Assembly (NCBI RefSeq): GCF_000421645.1
Contig: NZ_ATXK01000001.1
Span: 1 to 64,000, forward strand
Origin: Aurantimonas coralicida DSM 14790
Lineage (GTDB): Bacteria > Pseudomonadota > Alphaproteobacteria > Rhizobiales > Rhizobiaceae
Direction of reading: 5' to 3'
DNA: 64,000 nucleotides
Position 1 is the stretch's first letter; the number at the start of each line of letters is the position of its first letter. Of this stretch, positions 1-9,031 are shown in pieces. Below the pieces are notes generated by a model. It was not told where the DNA came from. It ran no database searches and worked only from the letters and a program-made list of their open reading frames with translations. Position numbers and translations under genes: made by a program.

Positions 1-1
1 C

Positions 2-325
2 GAGACGGTCACGGTCGCCGCGATCGAAGCCGGAGTGCCCAACCTGGCCAAGGCGAGAGAGTTGATCGACCGGTTTCATGCCATGATCCGCAGTCGAGAA
101 GTCGGGGATCTTTCGTCCTGGATTCACGATGCCGAGGGAAGTTTGTTGGCGTCCTTCGCTCGCGGCATCAGTAAGGATGCATCCGCAGTGCAGGGTGCGA
201 TTACCGAACCGTGGTCGAACGGCCAGACGGAAGGCCAGGTGAACAAGCTCAAGCTCGTGAAGCGGCAAATGTACGGGCGCGCCAAGCTTGATCTTCTTGA
301 GGCCCGCTTGCTCGGCGCCGCCTGA
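2..325 (+). CDS. ISL3-family transposase, 3' part (cut by window edge)
   Basis: The reading frame is open to the left edge, so only the last ~107 codons are visible. The C-terminal signature ITEPWSNGQTEGQVNKLKLV followed by KRQMYGRAKLDLLEARLLGA is typical of the end of ISL3-family DDE transposases (Tnp_ISL3); the E in this block is the usual third catalytic acidic residue. It would catalyse movement of an ISL3 element. Whether the gene is whole cannot be judged because its 5' end lies outside the window. Its position 130 bp from an IS21 element marks this end as mobile DNA. The internal GTG at 35 is only a convenient in-frame start, not the true one. Confidence 0.85.
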   Translation, partial: ETVTVAAIEAGVPNLAKARELIDRFHAMIRSREVGDLSSWIHDAEGSLLASFARGISKDASAVQGAITEPWSNGQTEGQVNKLKLVKRQMYGRAKLDLLEARLLGAA

Positions 326-458
326 TCGTCATCGAAAGTGCGTCAGACCCAAAATTGCACGCCGAATGACATTTTACTCTACAGCCAAAATCGACATCGC
401 ATTTCGAAGCGATTTTTATATAATCTATTCACTATATTCGATTTGAACGAAGCCCCGG
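326..458. other. AT-rich spacer between the ISL3 gene and the IS21 element
   Basis: No coding region is visible. The segment from about 360 to 455 is markedly AT-rich compared with the GC-rich window. It contains a small hairpin (ATCGC at 396-400 with GCGAT at 409-413) followed by a T-run at 413-417, which could terminate transcription from the ISL3 gene. It probably holds the right end of the ISL3 element, but I could not define its terminal inverted repeat because the left end is not in the window. Confidence 0.5.
453..458. repeat. Left copy of the IS21 target-site duplication (CCCCGG)
   Basis: CCCCGG lies directly outside the left tip of the IS21 element and is repeated at 3065-3070 directly outside the right tip. 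IS21-family elements usually duplicate 4-8 bp of target, so the size fits. Confidence 0.75.
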
Positions 459-534
459 TGTGTAGGGCGGTGAGAAAGTAGGCCACGGAGCGGCGGCGCT
501 GATGCTGCGGCGGCCGGAGTAAAATCCGGCCAGT
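459..534 (+). repeat. IS21 left end with two transposase-binding repeats
   Basis: The tip TGTGTAGGGCGGTGAGAAAG is followed by AGGCCAC. A second related block, GGAGTAAAATCCGGCCAG, lies at 516-533. Both share the A-run followed by a GGCCA core and are found inverted at the right end. IS21 family elements carry such multiple terminal repeats as IstA binding sites. Confidence 0.75.
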
Positions 535-569
535 GGTTAGGCTGATTTCCTTTTGGGGAACGGCCGGGA

Positions 570-2069
570 ATGTTCGCTGTGGAAGTTTACGCCGCCGTTC
601 GGCATTTCGTGCTTATCGAGCGCAACAGCCAGCGAGAAGCGGCCCGGGTGTTTGGGCTGAGCCGCGAGACGGTCTCGAAGATGTGCCGGTTCTCGTTACC
701 GCCGGGCTACACGCGGGTGAAGCCGGTTGCCAGGCCGAAGCTGGGAGCGTTGCTGCCGGTGATCGATTGGATCCTGGAAGCGGACGGCACGGCGCCGGTC
801 AAGCAGCAGCACACGGCCAAGCGGATTTTCGAGCGTCTGCGCGACGAACACGGCTATGGCGGCGGCCTGACGGTGGTGAAGGACTATGTCCGGATTGCCC
901 GGGGGCGCCTGCGCGAGACCTTCGTTCCGCTGGCGCATTCACCAGGTCATGCCCAGGTGGACTTCGGCGAGGCGATCGGCGTGATCGGCGGGGTCCGGCA
1001 GAAGATCCACTTCTTCTGCATGGACGTGCCGCAGTCGGACGCGCCGTTCGTGAAGGCCTATCCGCGGGAGACGACGGAAGCCTTCCTGGACGGTCACGTG
1101 TCGGCGTTCGACTTCTTCGGCAAGGTGCCGCTGTCGATCTTGTACGACAACACCACGATCGCGGTGGCCAGGATCTGCGGCGACGGCCGCCGTGAGCGCA
1201 CCCGGGCCTTCACGGAACTCCAGAGCCACTACCTTTTTGCCGATCGTTTCGGCCGCCCTGGAAAGGGGAATGACAAAGGGAAAGTCGAGGGGCTGGTGAA
1301 GTATGCCCGGTCGAACTTCATGACGCCGATCCCGCAGGCGGCGAGCTTCGACGATCTCAACGCCATGCTGGCGGAGCGCTGCCGGCAGCGGCAGGGCGAA
1401 GTCGCCGGACGCCATAGCGAGACGATCGGCGAGCGGCTCGTCGCCGATCTGGAGGCCTTCAAGGACTTGCCGGCGACACCGCTCGAGCCGTGCGAGAAGC
1501 GAGCGGCCCGGGTCTCGTCCACCGCCCTGGTCCGCTACCGCTGCAACGACTACTCGGTGCCGACATCGTTCGGCTTCCGGGATGTTCTGGTGAAGGGCTT
1601 TGTCGACGAGGTGGTGATCCTGTGTGCCGGCGAAGAGATCGCCCGACACCGCCGCTCCTATGCCACCGGCACCTTTGTCTTCGACCCGCTGCATTATCTG
1701 ATGCTGCTCGAGATGAAGCCGAACGCCCTCGACCAGGCGGCGCCGTTGCAGGGCTGGGATCTGCCCGAGACGTTCCAGCATCTGCGCCATCTTCTGGAGG
1801 CCCGTATGGGCAATCGCGGCAAGCGGGAGTTCATCCAGGTGCTGCGGCTGATGGAGGCGATGCCGATGGGGATCGTGGCGGCCGCGGTCACCGAGGCGAT
1901 CCGGCTCGGCGCGATCGGGTTCGACGCGGTCAAGCTGATCGCTCTGTCGCGGATCGAACGACGGCCCCTGCGGCTTGACCTCTCTCGATATCCGCATCTG
2001 CCGAAGATGGATGTGAGGACAACGGCGGCGGCTGACTATGCCGTTCTGGTCCCCGGGAAGGCAGCATGA
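570..2069 (+). CDS. istA: IS21-family transposase IstA
   Basis: A 499-residue IstA protein, the usual length for this family. The N-terminal part has a helix-turn-helix (REAARVFGLSRETVSKMCRF, about residues 21-40). The integrase-like core shows the DDE triad: D in HAQVDFGEA near residue 130, D in ILYDNTTIA near residue 192, and E in GKGNDKGKVEGLVKYA near residue 240. It catalyses strand transfer of the element, assisted by IstB. The start at 570 lies just inside the left terminal repeats. The last codons overlap the start of istB (ATGA, 2066-2069), which indicates translational coupling. Confidence 0.95.
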   Translation: MFAVEVYAAVRHFVLIERNSQREAARVFGLSRETVSKMCRFSLPPGYTRVKPVARPKLGALLPVIDWILEADGTAPVKQQHTAKRIFERLRDEHGYGGGLTVVKDYVRIARGRLRETFVPLAHSPGHAQVDFGEAIGVIGGVRQKIHFFCMDVPQSDAPFVKAYPRETTEAFLDGHVSAFDFFGKVPLSILYDNTTIAVARICGDGRRERTRAFTELQSHYLFADRFGRPGKGNDKGKVEGLVKYARSNFMTPIPQAASFDDLNAMLAERCRQRQGEVAGRHSETIGERLVADLEAFKDLPATPLEPCEKRAARVSSTALVRYRCNDYSVPTSFGFRDVLVKGFVDEVVILCAGEEIARHRRSYATGTFVFDPLHYLMLLEMKPNALDQAAPLQGWDLPETFQHLRHLLEARMGNRGKREFIQVLRLMEAMPMGIVAAAVTEAIRLGAIGFDAVKLIALSRIERRPLRLDLSRYPHLPKMDVRTTAAADYAVLVPGKAA

Positions 2070-2938
2070 GCGGCAAGTCAGGGACCGATACGATGCCGAC
2101 GGGAACCACGAGCGGCACGCCGCAGGTCCTGCTCGCGCACCATCTCAAGCAGTTGAAGCTGCCGACGGTTCTGCGGGAGTATGACAAGGTCGCCCGCGAA
2201 TGCGCCCGCGAGGGTGTCGACCATCCCCGCTACCTGCTTCGCCTGATCGAATTGGAGCTGATCGATCGGGAGCGCCGCACGATCGAGCGACGGATCAAGG
2301 CGGCCCGGTTCCCGGCGGTCAAAAGCCTCGACACGTTCGACTTCACCGCGATTGCGAGCCTCAACAAGATGCTGGTGCTCGAGCTGGCGCGGTGCGAGTT
2401 CATCCTGCGCCGGGAGAACGTCATCGCCCTCGGCAACTCCGGCACCGGCAAGAGCCATGTGGCCCTGGCTCTTGGACTGGCCGCCTGCCAGAAGGGGCTC
2501 ACCGTCACGTTCACCACCGCGGCGGCCCTCGTTCACCAGCTCATGGAAGCCCGCGACGAGCGCCGTCTTCTGAAGCAGCAACGCGATCTTCAGGCGGTGC
2601 AACTCCTCATCGTCGACGAGCTTGGCTACGTGCCGCTCTCACCGACGGGCGCCGAGCTTCTGTTCGAGGTGTTCTCGCAGCGCTACGAGCGCGGCTCCAC
2701 CATCGTCACCTCGAACCTGCCGTTCGAGGACTGGACGAGCGTCCTGGGGTCGGAGCGGCTCACCGGCGCGTTGCTCGATCGCCTGACGCACCATGTCCAT
2801 ATCCTGACGATGAATGGCGACAGCTACCGCCTCAAGCAGTCCGCCGGGCAACGACGGGCTGCCGCGGCAAGGGCGGAGCAAAACCAGGCCACCGCCGAGA
2901 CCGTGGATCCCGATACCGGCGAGATCACTGACCCCTGA
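2066..2938 (+). CDS. istB: IS21-family helper ATPase IstB
   Basis: A 290-residue AAA+ ATPase related to DnaC. Walker A is GNSGTGKSHVA (about residues 125-135) and Walker B is LLIVDELGYV (about 178-187). TSNLPFEDW and the sequence DRLTHHVHILTMNGDSYRLK near the C-terminus are typical of IstB. The family selects target DNA and stimulates the IstA transposase. Its ATG overlaps the stop of istA by four bases. The C-terminal tail (Ala/Glu-rich, ending DPDTGEITDP) is less conserved. Nothing suggests inactivation. Confidence 0.95.
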   Translation: MSGKSGTDTMPTGTTSGTPQVLLAHHLKQLKLPTVLREYDKVARECAREGVDHPRYLLRLIELELIDRERRTIERRIKAARFPAVKSLDTFDFTAIASLNKMLVLELARCEFILRRENVIALGNSGTGKSHVALALGLAACQKGLTVTFTTAAALVHQLMEARDERRLLKQQRDLQAVQLLIVDELGYVPLSPTGAELLFEVFSQRYERGSTIVTSNLPFEDWTSVLGSERLTGALLDRLTHHVHILTMNGDSYRLKQSAGQRRAAAARAEQNQATAETVDPDTGEITDP

Positions 2939-2953
2939 TCCTTAGGATAGACC

Positions 2954-2999
2954 GCGCGACATAGGAAAAGGCCCGATCGGGCCCTTTCCTATGTCGCGC
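2954..2999 (+). terminator. Large hairpin 3' of istB
   Basis: Two 22-bp arms, 2954-2975 and 2978-2999, pair with a single mismatch around a 2-nt centre. The core is GGCCCGATCGGGCC. There is no strong T-run, so it may act as an intrinsic terminator, as a barrier to transcription entering from outside, or as an mRNA stabiliser. It lies inside the IS, between istB and the right terminal repeats. Confidence 0.6.
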
Positions 3000-3012
3000 C
3001 CCTGTCGGCCAG

Positions 3013-3064
3013 GTGGCCTGCTTTTACTCCGTCCCGCTGGCCTGGTTTTGCTCCGACGTTGACA
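3013..3064 (-). repeat. IS21 right end with two transposase-binding repeats
   Basis: Blocks at 3013-3033 and 3036-3057 read GGCCTGCTTTTACTCC and GGCCTGGTTTTGCTCC, and are inverted relatives of the two left-end blocks. The tip ends in GTTGACA, giving the TG...CA boundaries. Confidence 0.75.
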
Positions 3065-3070
3065 CCCCGG
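3065..3070. repeat. Right copy of the IS21 target-site duplication (CCCCGG)
   Basis: Identical to 453-458; marks the right boundary of the insertion. Confidence 0.75.
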
Positions 3071-3288
3071 TCAGATCAAATGCGATCGTAAACTCCGCTC
3101 CAGGACGAGCGAGTTTCACCCGGCAGATCGTGGCCCCATGCCTGATCCGCCGTGGAGAAGCCTCGAATACAGCGGTCAGGAACCATCGGCAAAAGCCGCA
3201 AACAATGAGAGCGTTTGTTCGAGGCCCCTGCCCCGCGACCAATCCACAGCGTCGAAAACCAGCCGGCACCCTCGCCGTTCGCGTTCGC
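3071..3288. other. No gene recognised between IS21 and the small-gene cluster
   Basis: Short open frames exist on both strands but none has a convincing start, ribosome site or recognisable family. The region is probably the remainder of whatever locus the IS21 element interrupted. Confidence 0.4.
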
Positions 3289-3471
3289 CTAGGAGGAGCA
3301 CTTCCTAAGAGCGACGTCTTTTCGCGAGGTAGGGTTTACCCCGCCCGACCCGTCAACGTCGTTCTCAGTGGCCTTTACGTGGCTCGTATGGAGAGCGATG
3401 GCCACTTCTTGGGCCTCCGGCCACTCTACGAGGTCAACCAGAGTCTGGTGGAGCCATGGGAGATACGGCAT
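3289..3471 (-). CDS. Small hypothetical protein, coupled to the upstream gene
   Basis: 60 residues beginning MPYLPWLHQTLVDLVEWPEA. I do not recognise a family. The only good argument for it is architectural: its ATG overlaps the stop of the upstream 108-aa gene as TGATG, a typical translational coupling. The first half has a mixed, protein-like composition; the second half is Ser/Gly/Asp-rich and could be frame-shifted or eroded. It may be a chance frame. Confidence 0.35.
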   Translation of the reverse strand: MPYLPWLHQTLVDLVEWPEAQEVAIALHTSHVKATENDVDGSGGVNPTSRKDVALRKCSS

Positions 3472-3797
3472 CAGCCGAGCGACCGGATGACGGCGTCGCG
3501 CTGGTCGACGGCGCGGCGGAGGCGGGCGATCTCGGCGCGGAGTTCGGCGGCTTCGTCTTGCGCGTCGAGGGCCATCGTGACCGCAGCCTTGGCGAGCGTG
3601 GACATCTGACCGGCATCATGGCGCGCCGACGACAGGGCGTGGTCCCACGCGCCATGGGCAGCCTCTTCTTCACGGGCGATGCGGCCGGCGCGGATCGCGT
3701 CGATCAAGCCGAAGATTGTCTGATGCATTACGACTGCAGCGATGGCTCCGGTGGCGAGAGCGCCGCCCTGGACTGCGTGAGGATTCGTGAATGCCAT
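3471..3797 (-). CDS. Hypothetical membrane-anchored coiled-coil protein
   Basis: 108 residues. An N-terminal hydrophobic stretch (GGALATGAIAAVVMHQTIFGLI, about residues 11-32) could be one membrane segment; the C-terminal third (DEAAELRAEIARLRRAVDQR) is a heptad-like coiled coil. The ATG is preceded by GGAGG with an 8-nt gap, which supports this start. No known family is recognised. It lies in a leftward cluster of island genes. Confidence 0.6.
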   Translation of the reverse strand: MAFTNPHAVQGGALATGAIAAVVMHQTIFGLIDAIRAGRIAREEEAAHGAWDHALSSARHDAGQMSTLAKAAVTMALDAQDEAAELRAEIARLRRAVDQRDAVIRSLG

Positions 3798-3949
3798 GGG
3801 GATCGCCTCCGGTTTGAGAACGGCAACTTGGAGGGCTCGGGAATCGACGTCAACGACTGCATTCCGGCATGACCGGCGAAGGGCTCACCGGATTCGAATA
3901 AGTCGAGACAACGGGAATTAGCTGCCGAAAGGAACCGGTCGGACATTTG

Positions 3950-4555
3950 CTATAGTGGCAGTTCACTCGTATGCGCATCGCCGCGAGCCTCGTCGTCCAT
4001 TTCGCTGACTGCCCGCGCCGCCCTCGCGTCGTCGAGCACCGCCTGCTGCCGCTCCAGCGTCGGGCGGATCTCGTTGAGCGTCACTGGCGTGTAATTCCAA
4101 ACATCGACGCCGACGTCGACCGAACGCCCGATGCCCGGCAGGCTGCCGTGCGAATGTCCGTAGAGATGAATGGCACCGTGATGGAGGCTGGGCCAGGTGC
4201 GAAGGGCGTAGTGGTCGAGCACCACGGGCATCTTCTCCTCCGGGTGCCGGAGCATCAGGCGGTCACGCGGCGGAGACGCCCAAGGGAGCGTGCGCACCTT
4301 CTCCCGGTCATGGTTGCCGATGATGAGGTGCTTGCGGCCGTTCAGACGGTCGAAGATCTCGCGGCCGCGTCCCGCCGTTGCGCCCATGGTGAAGTCACCG
4401 AGGTGGTAGACGATGTCGGATTTCCGCACGCGGTCATTCCAGCGGCGGATGAGACCCTCGTCCATGTCCTCGACATCGTAGAACGGGCGATCGCACATCG
4501 CGATGATGCCGCGATGGCCGAAGTGGGTGTCGGCGGTGAAGAAGATCTCAGCCAT
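3950..4555 (-). CDS. Calcineurin-like metallophosphoesterase (phage/island type)
   Basis: 201 residues with all metal-binding motifs of the family in order: DTHFGH near the N-terminus, GDFT near residue 53, GNHD near residue 80, a histidine in LDHYALRTW, and GHSHG near residue 132. This subgroup of small phosphoesterases is common in phages and mobile islands; the substrate is unknown. An ATG at 4564 is also in frame, but GGAGG sits directly against it and is 9 nt from the ATG at 4555, so MAEIFFTADTHFG is the better start. It overlaps the end of the upstream 126-aa gene. Confidence 0.85.
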   Translation of the reverse strand: MAEIFFTADTHFGHRGIIAMCDRPFYDVEDMDEGLIRRWNDRVRKSDIVYHLGDFTMGATAGRGREIFDRLNGRKHLIIGNHDREKVRTLPWASPPRDRLMLRHPEEKMPVVLDHYALRTWPSLHHGAIHLYGHSHGSLPGIGRSVDVGVDVWNYTPVTLNEIRPTLERQQAVLDDARAARAVSEMDDEARGDAHTSELPL

Positions 4556-4928
4556 GGCTCGCATCCTCCATCGCTTGATGGGTCGCTTCGAGGAGCATTC
4601 GCAGATGCGGAGTTGCGTCGCCGATCACCGAGGAGGTGACCTCCGCGTCGCGAGCCCGGACTCGCAAAAGGTTCAGGTCTCGGAATGCAACCTTGAACGC
4701 CTCCGCGTCGGCAAACGCCCTGGGCCAATACGGGGTGATGAGCGCTTGGCTGGCGCAGACTAGAGCGCTCGCTAGAGCATGTCGCGCCCGGTAGCCCTCA
4801 TAACTGTCGCGGGCGAGGTCGACCATCGCCCGGCTCTCCCGGTCGAGCAGCCGCAGCGCCATCGAGAGGTGTCGGGCGGCGGACCGCAATTGCGTCTTGA
4901 ACGGGTTGGGCGGGATGTCTCTCGTCAT
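4548..4928 (-). CDS. Hypothetical protein
   Basis: 126 residues, mostly helical (ARHLSMALRLLDRESRAMVDL and similar), no membrane segment and no family I can name. Its last codons overlap the start of the metallophosphoesterase gene, so the two are probably co-translated. The composition is normal for a real protein in this GC range. Confidence 0.6.
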   Translation of the reverse strand: MTRDIPPNPFKTQLRSAARHLSMALRLLDRESRAMVDLARDSYEGYRARHALASALVCASQALITPYWPRAFADAEAFKVAFRDLNLLRVRARDAEVTSSVIGDATPHLRMLLEATHQAMEDASHG

Positions 4929-5124
4929 GGCGGTCGCTCTATCTGTCGGGGCGTGCGTCGGCGCGGCCCGGAAGGGACCGTTAGGCAGTACGGCGACGTA
5001 TGAGCTGCGAGCGAGAGATCATGAGAGCCTTGTGCGGCGTCGGGAGGGTTGGCGTCAAGCCGGCCGGCGGGCAAACAAACCGGCGCGGTGGCCGGGGCTG
5101 GTGTCGTCGACGGGGTGGGGTGGA

Positions 5125-5313
5125 TCAGGCGGCCTGCGCCGACAGCCGCAGGACCTCGGCCCGGTCGCCCGCCGCGACCTCGGTGTCGAGGTACGCCATG
5201 GCGGCAGCCGCGCCACGCTCGGCAAGCCGGATCCTGTAGATGACCGACTGGAAGGACTTCCTGTCTTCGAAGTCGAGCGCGGCGATGGTTTCGGCGGCGG
5301 AACGGTACGTCAT
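5125..5313 (-). CDS. Small hypothetical protein
   Basis: 62 residues starting MTYRSAAETIAALDFEDRKS, preceded by GAGGGAGAGACC, a good ribosome site. A longer frame starts at 5334 but overlaps the upstream gene and lacks a site. The residues suggest a soluble helical protein. Family not recognised. It follows the 54-aa gene by 17 nt, as in an operon. Confidence 0.55.
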   Translation of the reverse strand: MTYRSAAETIAALDFEDRKSFQSVIYRIRLAERGAAAAMAYLDTEVAAGDRAEVLRLSAQAA

Positions 5314-5330
5314 GGTCTCTCCCTCGCTTC

Positions 5331-5495
5331 TCAAGCTGCGCGCCGGATTCTGCGGACGTCGTAGCGGAGCTCGCCCACTTTCTCCTCGAGCGTCTCGAGG
5401 TGCGCCTCCAATGCGAGCATGTATGCGGCGACGGCCGGGGTGCAGCCGAGGCCGTTTGCCCTTCGGACGGCGATGTCATGCGTATGGTCGGTCAT
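5331..5495 (-). CDS. Very small hypothetical protein (54 aa)
   Basis: A 54-codon gene starting MTDHTHDIAVRRANGLGCTP and ending with a charged helix (TLEEKVGELRYDVRRIRRAA). The ATG is preceded by GAGGGAGAGAGACA, nearly the same ribosome site as the next gene downstream. The stop is 17 nt before that gene's start. The C-terminal half has heptad spacing. No family recognised; typical of small phage accessory proteins. Confidence 0.55.
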   Translation of the reverse strand: MTDHTHDIAVRRANGLGCTPAVAAYMLALEAHLETLEEKVGELRYDVRRIRRAA

Positions 5496-5597
5496 TGTCT
5501 CTCTCCCTCGTTGCGGACCCGGTCCCCCGCGTGCCCCAAGAGAAGCGTTGGGCGCCGGCGGGATGGCGTCAGATTCGAGGGGGATCGGCGGCAGAGA

Positions 5598-6001
5598 TCA
5601 GGCTGCCTCTCCCGGCGACGCGTACCCACGGCCATAGCGATCGAGGAAGACGTTCGGCTGCTGCATCGCGCGGCACCAGCAACGCCACAGGAAGCCCCCT
5701 GCGTCCTCGCCGTGCTGGCCGAAGCGGAGTTCCTCCCGGAAGCGGCGTCGATGGGCGGCCGAAAGGCGACGTCGAGAGCACGGTTGATGGCGGCCTCCGC
5801 CGCCGGGCCGTCGTCCGGTCGCGGCCATTCGTGGATCGGGCCAAAGCCGATCTCAAGCAGGGCGTAGAGGTGGTCGGAGTTGGGGTCGTCGATGGTGTCC
5901 TCCTGGTGTTGGTGGACCAGCACGGGGCGCCGAGGCGCGGGCGCGAAACCGCCGGCGGAGGGCGGGATGGCGACCTCGAATCTTGCGGGATGGGCCGTCA
6001 C
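5598..6001 (-). pseudogene. Frameshifted hypothetical gene (candidate)
   Basis: Two leftward frames look protein-like only in part. From a GTG at 6001 one frame reads sensibly through NSDHLYALLEIGFGPIHEWP and AAINRALDVAFRPP, then turns into low-complexity Ser/Ala/Arg text. At about 5740-5755 another frame takes over with RFREELRFGQHGEDAGGFLW and ends RGYASPGEAA at 5598. A one-base shift near 5750 would join them into one protein of about 135 residues. It may be a decayed gene, a sequencing error, or chance. No family recognised. Confidence 0.35.
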
Positions 6002-6233
6002 GGTGAACGCGGCCGCCGAGGTCTACCAGTTCGGCCCCCTCTGCGAGGGGAATCGTGGGCCCCACCCCACCGGGCGCCGACCGGCAGGGGCGCTAACCCG
6101 TAGGCCTTCACTCCCCGGGTGGCGACACTTCGGCGGAGCGAAATCACGGCGGGCACCGCGACGCGCGGGGTGCCTGATCGCAACAGGCGTGACCTGACCG
6201 GTCACGCGCCTCGACCCACAAAAGGGGAAGCAG

Positions 6234-6362
6234 ATGAACAAGACCTTCGCGAGGGCGCTGGGCATTGGACGACTGTCCGTGGTCCGCTTGAAGATCGTGG
6301 CAGTGAACCCGAAGCGGCAGCAGGCCCCGCAACTTGGAATCAGGCCCAGCGGGGGCTCGTAA
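6234..6362 (+). CDS. Possible 42-aa basic peptide
   Basis: An ATG preceded by AAAGGGGAAGCAG opens a 42-codon frame starting MNKTFARALGIGRLSVVRLK; the peptide is strongly basic. It is the only rightward candidate in this cluster and its ribosome site is good. No family is known to me. It lies between the island genes and the tRNA. Confidence 0.35.
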   Translation: MNKTFARALGIGRLSVVRLKIVAVNPKRQQAPQLGIRPSGGS

Positions 6363-6460
6363 ACTATTTTGGCTGTGACCTGTACGTGACCTGAGAAGCC
6401 ATCGCGCTGACCGCAAGGTCACACCTGCGGCCCCCAAGTGCCTGCTATATCAAGAAAATT

Positions 6461-6536
<76 letters not shown>

Positions 6537-6701
6537 ACGACGCCGGTGGCGTTCGGTAGCGGCTACATAAGCGGAAGCGCGGTGGCTGTCCACCCGTCGG
6601 CGGGCATTTTTTGCAGTGCGATGACGGTTATTTTCGTGGAGCGCGCGGCAAGTGGCCCGGACCGGGCGTCAGGTGCCGCGCAGGATGGGTTTCGACGCCG
6701 G

Positions 6702-7139
6702 TCAGGACCAGGCGAAGAGGCGCGTCAGGGCGGCTGGCAGCGCTTCCGGCGTGATCTTGCGGATGCCGCCGGCCGGGGCCGGGGCCGGCTGCGATTCGGG
6801 CTGCCTGGCCGTCGTCTGCGGCGGCAGCGGGCGCTGGTCCCCCGCCTCCGGGCCGGGCTCGATATCGAGGAAGCGGATGCCGGCGAACATGGCGCGGCGA
6901 TAGACCAGGCGCGCCGGGCGCTCGTCGCGCTCCTCGCCGATCCGGATCTGGAATTCCTTGGGCAGATGCGCCGCGTCGTCGATGGTCAGCAGGGCGCCGG
7001 TCGCCGAGATGTTGCGCACGATGCAGTCGAAGGTGGAAAAGCCGCCGTTGAAGATGACCTTGGCGCGCTTGAGCGTGCGCGTGCGGGGCGCGACGCGGCG
7101 TTCCGAATCGTCCGGTTCATGTTCGGGAAGCGCAGCCAT
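6702..7139 (-). CDS. PilZ domain protein
   Basis: 145 residues. The c-di-GMP binding motifs of PilZ are visible: RRVAPRTR (RxxxR) near residue 12 and DCIVRNISATGALL (D/NxSxxG) near residue 38. The C-terminal third is a Pro/Gln-rich, probably disordered tail. In-frame ATGs exist at 7205, 7151 and 7139; the last has GGAGG five bases upstream and gives MAALPEHEPD, so it is preferred. It could act as a single-domain c-di-GMP receptor; the window also encodes three cyclase-type proteins (GGDEF). It follows ilvC across a strong terminator, so it probably has its own promoter. Confidence 0.85.
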   Translation of the reverse strand: MAALPEHEPDDSERRVAPRTRTLKRAKVIFNGGFSTFDCIVRNISATGALLTIDDAAHLPKEFQIRIGEERDERPARLVYRRAMFAGIRFLDIEPGPEAGDQRPLPPQTTARQPESQPAPAPAGGIRKITPEALPAALTRLFAWS

Positions 7140-7232
7140 ATCGGCCTCCATGCCAGGACAGTCGGTCCGGTTGTCGCAGGAACTCCTTTGCAATTCCTGA
7201 ACCAAACCCGGTGAAATTCAAGCGAAATGCAA

Positions 7233-7262
7233 AGCGCCGGCGGGACAGGTCCCGCCGGCGCT
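7233..7262 (-). terminator. Intrinsic terminator after ilvC
   Basis: 14-bp perfect arms (AGCGCCGGCGGGAC at 7233-7246 and its complement at 7249-7262) with a 2-nt centre. On the leftward strand the stem is followed by TTTGCATTT. It lies 33 bp after the ilvC stop. Confidence 0.8.
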
Positions 7263-7295
7263 CAAACTGTTGCAGGCTCGGTTGAAGCGAAGCGC

Positions 7296-9006
<1,711 letters not shown>

Positions 9007-9031
9007 ACTGCCTCCAGGGGCGGCTCGCGAG

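Larger units (their letters stand above)
459..3064 (+). mobile_element. Complete IS21-family insertion sequence
   Basis: The element begins TGTGTAGGGCGG and ends CCGACGTTGACA, that is with the TG...CA ends usual for IS21. It carries istA and istB in the usual overlapping order. The ends hold related binding-site repeats in inverted orientation: on the left around 472-490 and 516-533, on the right at 3013-3033 and 3036-3057. For example, left GGAGTAAAATCCGGCCAG matches the complement of the right end GGAGCAAAACCAGGCCAG at 15 of 18 positions. The hexamer CCCCGG flanks both ends (453-458 and 3065-3070) as a target-site duplication. All parts look intact, so the element is probably recent and may be active. 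Confidence 0.9.

Noticed and set aside
3013-3609. 198-codon rightward frame after IS21
   Set aside because: It begins inside the IS right end and runs antisense to the small leftward genes; no family or start signal.
5853-6065. Leftward frame beginning MGPTIPLAEGAELVDLGGRV
   Set aside because: The first part looks protein-like, but it soon becomes Arg/Pro-rich and has no ribosome site; it may be a further piece of the decayed gene, which I could not establish.
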